Assembly (NCBI GenBank): GCA_964370645.1
Contig: CAYJJS010000024.1
Span: 1-26,718 of the forward strand
Direction: 5' to 3'
Length of the DNA: 26,718 nucleotides
Source: CAMQRS01 sp964370645
Lineage (GTDB): Bacteria; Bacillota_I; Bacilli_A; Erysipelotrichales; Erysipelotrichaceae
The translations under genes and the position numbers were made by a program. Shown one piece after another: positions 7,718 through 14,819 of this stretch. A model generated the notes under the pieces. It made no database searches and was not told the DNA's origin. It worked only from the letters and a program-made list of their open reading frames with translations. Every line of letters begins with the position of its first letter. Positions within the stretch are counted from its first letter, which is position 1.

Positions 7718-9269
7718 CTTGTTTTTCGACCATGGTAAAGTTTTGAATATGCATCTCACTAAAATGTGGACTAACACCATAAATACCCACAAAAGCACCT
7801 GTATGCCCACCACTGGCAGCAGCACTTAAAAACAATCCGTTTACACCTTGTGCTAACTCAACCCATACATCCTCATTGTAGTAAAAAGAATACTGATGTT
7901 TTTCACTTACAATTTTTAATCTAATCTTTGGCTTTGATATAACACTACTAGCGATACACTCTATTTCCTCTTTAAAATGTTTCACTACTTGCAAAATATA
8001 TGTATCTGCTTGCTGACTAATGTAAAAGCGAATAAATGAAAAATGATTATAATATAAACAAAGCCCAAATTCGTCTTCTTGTTGCATGTTCGCTTCAAAT
8101 TGCAAAGTCGTCTCAAAGTTATGTGCACATATCGAGCGAAGCAACACACTTTTCGCATGATCTGCATCCAAAGCAAATGCACTAGCTTTTAAGAAATACT
8201 GTGCATCCTTTTTATACAAAAATGCACTTGGACTGGCTTTCAAACTTCTATACTCTAAAGCAAACAAATCCATAGTATCTTTTCTTTCTTGTATCGCATG
8301 TACTTCTAAATTTGGGAAATCAAATTGAAATTCAACTCGTCCACTATTTGGAGAAACACTTGGAGAAATATCATCGTACCAAGTTAAGGGTACTAAAAAT
8401 GTTTCTCTTCCAAGTGGGTTGTACATCGTTTTTAAAATTGCTGTATCCTTTGGATCCTCAATTACTCTACACCCTAGACAAACCATAAACCATTCACCTT
8501 TTTGTGTTTCAACTAAATCTCCATGACCTACACACTGTATAGGATAATCAAGTCGTAAATGCTTATGCGTTAGTAATGGATTACGTACACTCGATTCATA
8601 TGGACCAAATATATGTGTAGACCTTGCCATAGTCACAGTATGCTCAAATCCTGTACCACCTTCTGCAATCATTAAGTAATAATATCCATTACGCTTATAG
8701 ATATGTGGGCTTTCTGGATAAATACCTCCACATCCATCCCATAAAACATGCTTATCGCCAACTAGTTTCATACTTTCTAAATCAATTTCTTGTATCCAAA
8801 TTTCTGCATCACCAAGTCGACCGTTATCTTTTTCACGATTCGCATGAAAATATGCTTTTCCATCCTCATCAAAAAACAAGGAACTATCGATACCGGGTGC
8901 ATCTTCTAAATAATGCAGTTTTGAATAAGGACCAGCTGGATTTTTTGCACAAATTATAAAATTATAATCGTTACTAGGCCATACTTTACCTACATTTGTG
9001 GAAGTAATATAAAACATCCCTTTATGATAACGAATGGTACATGCTTGTACTCCACCTGATACATTTACATCCTGTAAATGTAAACCTTGTTCCTCTTTAT
9101 CAATCGCATTTGCAATTTGTGTCCAATGCACTAAATCCTTACTATGCCACACGGGAATTGCGGGAAAAAACTCAAAAGATGAGCTGACCATGTAATAGTC
9201 ATCTTCCACACGTATAATGGAAGGATCTGGATAAAATCCAGGAATTATGGGGTTGTTAAATGTTTTCAT
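7698..9269 (-). CDS. GH43 beta-xylosidase / alpha-L-arabinofuranosidase
   Basis: A 523-aa enzyme without a signal peptide, hence intracellular, of standard length for two-domain GH43 xylosidases. Residues about 5-300 form the five-bladed beta-propeller with the three catalytic acids visible: D15 in FYPDPS (general base), D128 in GIDSS (pKa modulator) and E186 in YPESPHIYK (general acid). Residues about 320-515 are the C-terminal concanavalin A-like GH43_C2 sandwich that closes the active site. It should split xylose (possibly arabinose) from imported short xylo-oligosaccharides. No xylose isomerase, kinase or sugar transporter is adjacent, so uptake genes must be elsewhere. It heads a run with the HD, 55-aa and DUF6176 genes. 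Start ATG 9269 follows AGGAGA. A partly palindromic site at the -35 region suggests repression by a sugar-responsive regulator. Confidence 0.9.
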   Translation of the reverse strand: MKTFNNPIIPGFYPDPSIIRVEDDYYMVSSSFEFFPAIPVWHSKDLVHWTQIANAIDKEEQGLHLQDVNVSGGVQACTIRYHKGMFYITSTNVGKVWPSNDYNFIICAKNPAGPYSKLHYLEDAPGIDSSLFFDEDGKAYFHANREKDNGRLGDAEIWIQEIDLESMKLVGDKHVLWDGCGGIYPESPHIYKRNGYYYLMIAEGGTGFEHTVTMARSTHIFGPYESSVRNPLLTHKHLRLDYPIQCVGHGDLVETQKGEWFMVCLGCRVIEDPKDTAILKTMYNPLGRETFLVPLTWYDDISPSVSPNSGRVEFQFDFPNLEVHAIQERKDTMDLFALEYRSLKASPSAFLYKKDAQYFLKASAFALDADHAKSVLLRSICAHNFETTLQFEANMQQEDEFGLCLYYNHFSFIRFYISQQADTYILQVVKHFKEEIECIASSVISKPKIRLKIVSEKHQYSFYYNEDVWVELAQGVNGLFLSAAASGGHTGAFVGIYGVSPHFSEMHIQNFTMVEKQDEYSNI

Positions 9270-9288
9270 AAAAATCTCCTATACATAC

Positions 9289-9316
9289 ATTCTACCAAAT
9301 ACGAATGGAAAATCAA
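9289..9316 (-). promoter_or_regulatory. Predicted promoter of the GH43 operon
   Basis: Minus-strand -35 TTGATT (9311-9316) and -10 TAGAAT (9289-9294) with a 16-bp spacer, immediately upstream of the GH43 ribosome binding site. Confidence 0.5.
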
Positions 9317-9325
9317 TTGTCCATT
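9304..9325. promoter_or_regulatory. Operator candidate over the GH43 -35 box
   Basis: AATGGA and TCCATT are exact reverse complements separated by 10 bp; 18 of the 22 positions are palindromic. The site covers the predicted -35 hexamer, as expected for a repressor. The regulator is not in this window. Confidence 0.45.
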
Positions 9326-9327
9326 TT

Positions 9328-9354
9328 AAAAAAAAGAAGTGCAATAACACTTCC
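9328..9354 (-). terminator. Terminator of the nitroreductase operon
   Basis: Minus-strand stem GAAGTG/CACTTC (9348-9353 with 9336-9341), six-base loop and an eight-base U-tract (9335-9328), located 18 bp after the stop codon of the flavin/ferredoxin protein. Confidence 0.8.
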
Positions 9355-9371
9355 ATTGTTTCGTATTAAAT

Positions 9372-10049
9372 CTAATTGTATTCACCTCTATAATGAATTG
9401 CTTTGACAGGACAATGGATAAAACAATCACCACATTCATCACAACGATTTGTACAAATTGAATACTCATTCATTTTTACTTCAATGGCCGAAAATGAACA
9501 CTTTTTCTTACAAACACCACACTTTATACAGGTATTTGTATCAATATGTAATCCTTTATATTTCTTTTCTGCTCCATTATATGCAAAGTAGGTACGCTCT
9601 AATTTATGATCGCGTTGTATTTTTTCAAAATCATAATCAAATACATCTCCATATCCTTCATAAATGCAAAATACAACCATTGCTTCATACTGTTGTTGAT
9701 CCTTAATACAAACATCAAACATTGGATTTTGTTTTGCTTTGATGTCTGCTATACTTACTTCCTTTACCTTTCCACTCATTCTCACAGAATACCCACCTTC
9801 AAATACTGGCATTCCCTTTTCGTCGTGTGTTACTTGTGTTGATGCGTTCATACCACAAATGGATACAACAGCATTCTTTTTTAACTGCGTATAAAAATCC
9901 TTTGTATACATAGTCATAAAATACATTCCTTCTTCATCATATGCACGTAAATGTGCAATGCGCGATTCTGGTATACCTTCTTCATTGACTGTTGTAAATG
10001 ATAAACAACCTACTGCATCAAATGTTTCATATATATCTTTTATATTCAT
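9372..10049 (-). CDS. PNPOx-like flavin domain fused to 2[4Fe-4S] ferredoxin
   Basis: A 225-aa cytoplasmic protein. Residues about 1-150 resemble the pyridoxamine 5'-phosphate oxidase-like split-barrel that binds FMN or F420-type flavins (GCLSFTTVNEEGIPESR, then YFMTMYTKDFYTQLKKN). Residues about 165-220 are a bacterial-type 2[4Fe-4S] ferredoxin: CIKCGVCKKKC (C174, C177, C180, C184) and a second set C203, C206, C209, C213, with an extra C199. The layout suggests electrons pass between the iron-sulfur clusters and a bound flavin. It starts 27 bp after the nitroreductase stop codon, with GGAGGT upstream of ATG 10049, so the two are surely co-transcribed. The natural substrate is unknown; this is an anaerobe-style redox protein. 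Confidence 0.85.
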   Translation of the reverse strand: MNIKDIYETFDAVGCLSFTTVNEEGIPESRIAHLRAYDEEGMYFMTMYTKDFYTQLKKNAVVSICGMNASTQVTHDEKGMPVFEGGYSVRMSGKVKEVSIADIKAKQNPMFDVCIKDQQQYEAMVVFCIYEGYGDVFDYDFEKIQRDHKLERTYFAYNGAEKKYKGLHIDTNTCIKCGVCKKKCSFSAIEVKMNEYSICTNRCDECGDCFIHCPVKAIHYRGEYN

Positions 10050-10076
10050 AATATACCTCCTTAACCTCTTTATGTG

Positions 10077-10622
10077 TTATATAAAGAACAATACTTCTTC
10101 AAGCGGTTTACGTACTCCTTCTCTTATTATTGGTTCACTAGGGTAACCAATTGGGATAAGAGCTGCTACCTGTTCATCCTTTGGTAAATTACATAAAGAT
10201 GCAACAACCTCTTCATGAAACAAACCTAAAATCACACTACTCACCCCTTTATCAAAAGCAACTAAGCTAAACGTTTGTGCAGCAATCCCAGCATCAAACA
10301 TTTCCCACTCTGCACCTTTAGAAGTAATATAGTTTCCTTTTAAATCTGTACCTGAATACCCTTTTTTAATCGTAAGTACAAGCAAAGTTGGGCACTCCGT
10401 TATTACCTTACAATTATTACTTTTTTCAAAAGTTGCTTGTGTCGCAATGGCTTCTTTTATACCACTATTTTCTACGATGTGAAATCTAGCTATTTGCGTA
10501 TTTTTCCAAGATGGATAATATCTTGTGACTTCAATGATTTCTTTTATTAAATCATAACTTACTTTCACATTTGAAAAATTACGTACACTCCTTCTTTTTA
10601 TAATTGCATCTTTTGTTTCCAT
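10077..10622 (-). CDS. Nitroreductase-family flavoprotein
   Basis: A 181-aa protein of the FMN-dependent nitroreductase superfamily. The N-terminal RRSVRNF motif (about 10-16) binds the FMN phosphate; ARFHIVEN and the WEMFDAGIAAQTFSLVAFDKG helix (central dimer and FMN region), and a C-terminal IPIGYPSE stretch, follow the family order. It is at the short end of the family. Such enzymes reduce nitro compounds, quinones or other electrophiles with NAD(P)H or reduced ferredoxin. Its co-transcribed neighbour carries ferredoxin clusters and a flavin domain, so a ferredoxin-linked reaction is plausible but inferred. AGAGG precedes ATG 10622, and a palindrome-rich promoter lies upstream. Confidence 0.88.
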   Translation of the reverse strand: METKDAIIKRRSVRNFSNVKVSYDLIKEIIEVTRYYPSWKNTQIARFHIVENSGIKEAIATQATFEKSNNCKVITECPTLLVLTIKKGYSGTDLKGNYITSKGAEWEMFDAGIAAQTFSLVAFDKGVSSVILGLFHEEVVASLCNLPKDEQVAALIPIGYPSEPIIREGVRKPLEEVLFFI

Positions 10623-10644
10623 ATATACCTCTTTTCCTAGTTAT

Positions 10645-10673
10645 ATTTTATTCATTTACACTTAGCTATACAA
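10645..10673 (-). promoter_or_regulatory. Predicted promoter of the nitroreductase operon
   Basis: Minus-strand -35 TTGTAT (10668-10673), 17-bp spacer, -10 TAAAAT (10645-10650), followed by the AGAGG ribosome binding site of the nitroreductase gene. Confidence 0.5.
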
Positions 10674-10686
10674 GTACGATTATTTT

Positions 10687-10711
10687 TGATACTAGTATCA
10701 CTGATGATACT
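10687..10711. promoter_or_regulatory. Palindromic operator candidate upstream of nitroreductase
   Basis: TGATACTAGTATCA (10687-10700) is a perfect 14-bp palindrome, and a further half-site TGATACT follows at 10705-10711. Three copies of the 7-mer sit just upstream of the predicted -35 box, between it and the terminator of the VWA gene. Likely binding site of a dimeric activator or redox/quinone-sensing regulator; the regulator is not in the window. Confidence 0.5.
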
Positions 10712-10733
10712 AAAAAAGGAGCAGTGCTCCTTT
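10712..10733 (-). terminator. Terminator of the first VWA gene, overlapping its stop codon
   Basis: Minus-strand stem AAAGGAGC/GCTCCTTT with a 3-nt loop and a U-tract running to 10712. The TAA stop (10734-10732) overlaps the start of the stem. The same terminator, base for base, ends the second VWA gene. Confidence 0.85.
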
Positions 10734-11232
10734 ATTGTAATTTTCGTCTACTTATAAATGCAATGCTTGAAATGGCGATAAGAATATAATACCAACCACG
10801 ATTGCTTGTATCACTTGTACTTGGTGGTATGATTGAATCTTCTGGATCCACCACTGCCTGACTAGTTGTATAATGTGTCAACACCACCGCTGATAAAATT
10901 GGATTACCTTGCGCATCAAGTGTATGTGCTTTATTGGCTACTCCTAGTTGTGCACTTGAATGGATGACACTATTTTCTACATTTGCTGTAGCAATGTATG
11001 TGAAACTAGTACTTTGTCCTGCTTCTAGTGCATCTATTGTATACGTCAATTCATTCTCACTTGCATCATAAATTGCTTTATCACTAGATTTAAACACCGT
11101 ATTTTCTGGTACCACCTGTCTAACAATTAAATTTTCAGCTGTAATATTTCCTTCATTTTTCACTGTAATCGTGTAATGAATGTCTTCTCCAACTGCTACT
11201 TTTTCTTGTGTACTCGTTGTATTTTCAATCGT
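10713..11232. repeat. 520-bp identical direct repeat, copy 1
   Basis: This segment is identical by eye to 14300-14819. It covers the terminator and the last 166 codons of the first VWA gene. The flanking bases differ at once on both sides (A versus C at 10712/14299; C versus A at 11233/14820), giving sharp edges. Confidence 0.85.
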
Positions 11233-13125
11233 CAACTTACTACTGTTATGAATCATTGCTTGTGCAGATTCATCTAAAATAACACGATCCGCCGTTCCTG
11301 TATAATCAATATAGTCTACAATAGATGCTTCTAATGAGTTGCCTTCCTGTACTCCTCCACCCTCAACTGCTTCCCAATCAATTTTTGATTCATCCACTTG
11401 TTGGTAAAAGCTAATACGTGCATGCGTAATTCCAACTTGATCCATTGTCCAAATCACTTCACCAGTTTGCGAATCGTATGTGATTCCTAGTGCTTCTAAT
11501 TGTTCAATTGAATTCACTTTTTCTACAAACTTTTCTTGGCTACTTCCCATTACATATGTAATCTCTAATGCGTGTGTATCATCTAGTTTTAATGTAAATA
11601 ATTCACCCATCGTTGCTTTGATTTGCGTTGTTGAAGTAAGTACTTTTTCTAATTCATCACGAATAACCATTAAATCTTCTAATGTTTCTCCATTGAATGC
11701 TTGTGGTTCTCCTTGTGCATTATCTGTAGATAATGCACTTGCATATTTCGCAAATATATTTTCATCCAAGTCAATACCCACATAATACATAATCGCATTG
11801 TGTGTATTTATAAAATTATTTACTAGTGATTCTAATGCACTACCTGTTGATCCACTATTGGGTTCCCCATCTGTTACAAAAATTGTAATATTTTGACCAC
11901 TATTTACATGAGTTATATCTGTAAAAGCATCACTTGCTTCTTGCAATCCTAACGAATAACTTGTTCCACCATGTCCTTTTGAATAAGTAAACATTTCATA
12001 TTCGAAAGTTGGATCCAATGCTTGTGACAATAAAGCTCTACTTCCATGTTGTGCAGAAGCAAAGTTTACATAACCAAATGTATTATCTGGATTACCCGCT
12101 AAAGCGATATTTGATAATTCATAAAAAATCGCCTTAGAGACCATCATTCGATCAAAACATAAATTGTTTGCTAACAAATAATCAAAGTACGCCTTTGATC
12201 CAACTTCGCGATAATCTGGAACATCTGCATATTGTGGATATGTAACAATATCCCCATACATTTCATCTGGTGACATGTATGTAGATGCTTGTGTATTAAC
12301 CATCAAATGCCCTAAATCTATCTTTGTATAGATCGCTAATTCTTCGGCAGTAGGTATCCATCTACTAGAAAGTTCTGTATCCGTTGGTGGTACATACGCA
12401 AATGTTTTCTGTGCAGTTGTATTCGCATTTACATCATTGATTGAGTAATGAATCACCTCAGGGTTTTCATTAGAATAAAAGTTAGTAATGTTTTTAACCG
12501 TACTAGTTTCTGGTATTAACCCCTCTGCCACTGCATAGTTTTTTGCGACTACAGGAATTTTCGCCTTTGAAGTAGCTGAACCCCATGTTTCAGTAACTGC
12601 ATCAAGTTGTGGGTTTAAATAGAAAATGAAGTATTGTCTTACATTTAGACCCGCTGCATCAGCGTAGTCCGCTTGCATAATTAAACGATAATAATGATTC
12701 GGATTCATACAAGGTGATGCATAACCTCCATTGTTTGAAGCAGCAGAAGCCATATTCATAGAACCAGATTGATCCATAATAAACTCAACATTCGTAGGAC
12801 TTGGTAATACATTACCAGCAAAATCCAAATCTACTCGAATTATATTTTCGCTTGCATCATTTGGGTTATTTTCATCAAAATAAATAAACGTATCCCCAGC
12901 TCCTGTAACATCTCCACCTAATAACTTATCTAAATCACTCATGGAATCCTCAAATGTCACGGGCACATCCCCCTCATCGACACTCAAATCGGTATTTAAA
13001 AGTGAAATGTGATCTTCTTTTAATGTATAAATTGTGCTTGTTTGCATTGTTAATGCCTGTACCAAGCTAGTAATTATACTTAAAGAAAAAACCACAGTTA
13101 ATACGATTCCAATTATTTTTTTCAT
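10732..13125 (-). CDS. VWA-domain surface protein (paralog 1)
   Basis: A 797-aa secreted protein. Signal peptide at 1-25 (MKKIIGIVLTVVFSLS, cleavage near VQA-LT). A von Willebrand factor A domain runs from about 112 to 490: the MIDAS metal site is visible as DQSGS (118-122), T388 in GGTSYS and D419 in VTDGE. About 200 residues (130-330) are inserted after the first strand and contain the two mature-protein cysteines, C139 and C323. A DUF11-like beta domain follows (about 632-745), then a tail IIPPSTSDTSNRGWYYILIA with a hydrophobic helix and RRKLQ end, resembling a sorting signal without LPXTG. Likely displayed on the wall or membrane as a metal-dependent adhesin, perhaps pilus-tip-like. RBS GGGGGA before ATG 13125. 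Paralog 2 has the same length. Confidence 0.88.
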   Translation of the reverse strand: MKKIIGIVLTVVFSLSIITSLVQALTMQTSTIYTLKEDHISLLNTDLSVDEGDVPVTFEDSMSDLDKLLGGDVTGAGDTFIYFDENNPNDASENIIRVDLDFAGNVLPSPTNVEFIMDQSGSMNMASAASNNGGYASPCMNPNHYYRLIMQADYADAAGLNVRQYFIFYLNPQLDAVTETWGSATSKAKIPVVAKNYAVAEGLIPETSTVKNITNFYSNENPEVIHYSINDVNANTTAQKTFAYVPPTDTELSSRWIPTAEELAIYTKIDLGHLMVNTQASTYMSPDEMYGDIVTYPQYADVPDYREVGSKAYFDYLLANNLCFDRMMVSKAIFYELSNIALAGNPDNTFGYVNFASAQHGSRALLSQALDPTFEYEMFTYSKGHGGTSYSLGLQEASDAFTDITHVNSGQNITIFVTDGEPNSGSTGSALESLVNNFINTHNAIMYYVGIDLDENIFAKYASALSTDNAQGEPQAFNGETLEDLMVIRDELEKVLTSTTQIKATMGELFTLKLDDTHALEITYVMGSSQEKFVEKVNSIEQLEALGITYDSQTGEVIWTMDQVGITHARISFYQQVDESKIDWEAVEGGGVQEGNSLEASIVDYIDYTGTADRVILDESAQAMIHNSSKLTIENTTSTQEKVAVGEDIHYTITVKNEGNITAENLIVRQVVPENTVFKSSDKAIYDASENELTYTIDALEAGQSTSFTYIATANVENSVIHSSAQLGVANKAHTLDAQGNPILSAVVLTHYTTSQAVVDPEDSIIPPSTSDTSNRGWYYILIAISSIAFISRRKLQ

Positions 13126-13174
13126 ATATTTTCCCCCATTTTAAATTTGCATTGATAAGTAATATTCATTGGTA

Positions 13175-13203
13175 ATCATACATAAAATATGCAATTTTGT
13201 AAA
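13175..13203 (-). promoter_or_regulatory. Promoter of VWA paralog 1
   Basis: Minus-strand -35 TTTACA (13198-13203), 17-bp spacer, -10 TATGAT (13175-13180). Leader of about 45 nt before the gene. Confidence 0.65.
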
Positions 13204-13230
13204 TCGTTTTCTTATAATTCACATAATTTA

Positions 13231-14187
13231 CTAAGCGTCCCACCCTGCTTCTTTTAACATTTTTTTAGCATCAAACACACTAAACCCCCTATGTTCTTCC
13301 GTATTCTCAAAAACATCTCTTGGATTGTTTCCACTCTCTGCATACAATTGGTTAGCTCCTGCAAGTAGCGAAACAATCTCAGGTTCATGTACTCCCATGG
13401 CTCTTTTAGGTCGAACACATAAAACAGATACTGCACAAATAAGTGCCATCCTAACAGCAGATATTTCACCTAAATGCACCATAGGACTTTCCTCAAAATT
13501 CACTCTACGCATCACTGCCATCACATTTACATTTCTATTTTTTGCTCTTAAAATCTCTTCTGCGATTTGTTCATTTGTATGTTCTGGACCAATTGGTTCC
13601 ACACAATAATATAGTTCTAAGCCAGCCTCTTGGATAGCATCTAACGTCTGTAATCGTTCCTCTACACTTGCTTGTGTGTCTACCCCTTCTTGTAAGCGGC
13701 AAATATGATACACTCCACTAAAACCAGCAGCAACTAGCTTTTGTGCATAAGACAAATCAAAATCACCAGTATTGGCTACCATTCGCACATCATCACCAAT
13801 ACATTTACGAACTTCTTGTCCTATTCGCAAAAACATATCTGGCTCATATTCGGCTGTAGACATAATAAACACTTCACTGGCATTTGCTTTTACCAATGAT
13901 TTTGCGCGATGTTTTACACTTTCTAATTCTAAGTGACTTCTATTTTTCTCTTTAAAATGATCCGCAGCAAGCATACAAAACTTACAATTTATTGAGCAAG
14001 GCGCCGCATCAACACCTATTTGTGCAAAGATTACACCCTGATTATTGAACGTTCTTCTTGCATAAGCATTCGCAAATTGAATAAGTTTATAATACTCTTC
14101 GCTTAATACCTCTACCTCCAACATCTTTATTACATCATCAAGTTCTAAAGATTGTTCACTCTGTATTTTATTATATATTTCTTTCAT
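13231..14187 (-). CDS. Radical SAM enzyme, BioB/HydE-like, function unassigned
   Basis: A 318-aa cytoplasmic enzyme. Start chosen at ATG 14187 (MKEIYNKIQSEQ) because AGAGGAAA lies about 7 nt upstream; the frame extends to 14256 without a ribosome binding site. The radical SAM cluster motif is CSINCKFC (C64, C68, C71), followed by the TIM-barrel and a C-terminal stretch typical of the BATS region of biotin synthase and HydE relatives (MAVMRRVNFEESPM, then RPKRAMGVHEPEI). It cleaves S-adenosylmethionine to a 5'-deoxyadenosyl radical; the substrate is unknown. The cysteines that hold the [2Fe-2S] cluster in biotin synthase appear missing at two of three positions (EVFIMSTAE, RMVANTG), so it should not be called BioB. 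It sits alone between the two VWA paralogs with no biotin, hydrogenase or thiamine gene nearby. Confidence 0.85.
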   Translation of the reverse strand: MKEIYNKIQSEQSLELDDVIKMLEVEVLSEEYYKLIQFANAYARRTFNNQGVIFAQIGVDAAPCSINCKFCMLAADHFKEKNRSHLELESVKHRAKSLVKANASEVFIMSTAEYEPDMFLRIGQEVRKCIGDDVRMVANTGDFDLSYAQKLVAAGFSGVYHICRLQEGVDTQASVEERLQTLDAIQEAGLELYYCVEPIGPEHTNEQIAEEILRAKNRNVNVMAVMRRVNFEESPMVHLGEISAVRMALICAVSVLCVRPKRAMGVHEPEIVSLLAGANQLYAESGNNPRDVFENTEEHRGFSVFDAKKMLKEAGWDA

Positions 14188-14299
14188 TGTATTTCCTCTT
14201 TCATTACCTATAATATAACAATAAAAGTGAAAACATATTACCTTATAAATTGCCAAACTACTTATAAATCTTGCTACTCCTTTCTCCTAACTACAAAAC

Positions 14300-14320
14300 A
14301 AAAAGGAGCAGTGCTCCTTT
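14300..14320 (-). terminator. Terminator of the second VWA gene
   Basis: Same AAAGGAGC/GCTCCTTT hairpin as in paralog 1, overlapping the stop codon at 14319. The trailing U-tract is one base shorter on the far side. Confidence 0.85.
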
Positions 14321-14819
14321 ATTGTAATTTTCGTCTACTTATAAATGCAATGCTTGAAATGGCGATAAGAATATAATACCAACCACGATTGCTTGTATCA
14401 CTTGTACTTGGTGGTATGATTGAATCTTCTGGATCCACCACTGCCTGACTAGTTGTATAATGTGTCAACACCACCGCTGATAAAATTGGATTACCTTGCG
14501 CATCAAGTGTATGTGCTTTATTGGCTACTCCTAGTTGTGCACTTGAATGGATGACACTATTTTCTACATTTGCTGTAGCAATGTATGTGAAACTAGTACT
14601 TTGTCCTGCTTCTAGTGCATCTATTGTATACGTCAATTCATTCTCACTTGCATCATAAATTGCTTTATCACTAGATTTAAACACCGTATTTTCTGGTACC
14701 ACCTGTCTAACAATTAAATTTTCAGCTGTAATATTTCCTTCATTTTTCACTGTAATCGTGTAATGAATGTCTTCTCCAACTGCTACTTTTTCTTGTGTAC
14801 TCGTTGTATTTTCAATCGT
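14300..14819. repeat. 520-bp identical direct repeat, copy 2
   Basis: Identical by eye to 10713-11232 at an offset of 3,587 bp, including all third codon positions and the terminator. Upstream of 14819 the two VWA genes diverge at many synonymous and non-synonymous sites. Confidence 0.85.

Noticed and set aside
7718..7825. Upstream extension of the HD hydrolase into the GH43 gene
   Set aside because: The extra 36 residues are a shadow of the GH43 gene in another phase; the family starts near MNIQTYKQIE.
13231..14187. Annotation as biotin synthase (bioB)
   Set aside because: The expected [2Fe-2S] cysteine motifs are absent and there are no other biotin genes nearby.
14188..14256. Longer start for the radical SAM enzyme
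   Set aside because: No ribosome binding site before 14256, while AGAGGAAA sits before ATG 14187.
10713..14819. Repeats flanking the radical SAM gene as a composite mobile element
   Set aside because: The repeats are ends of two VWA genes with terminators, with no transposase or terminal inverted repeats.
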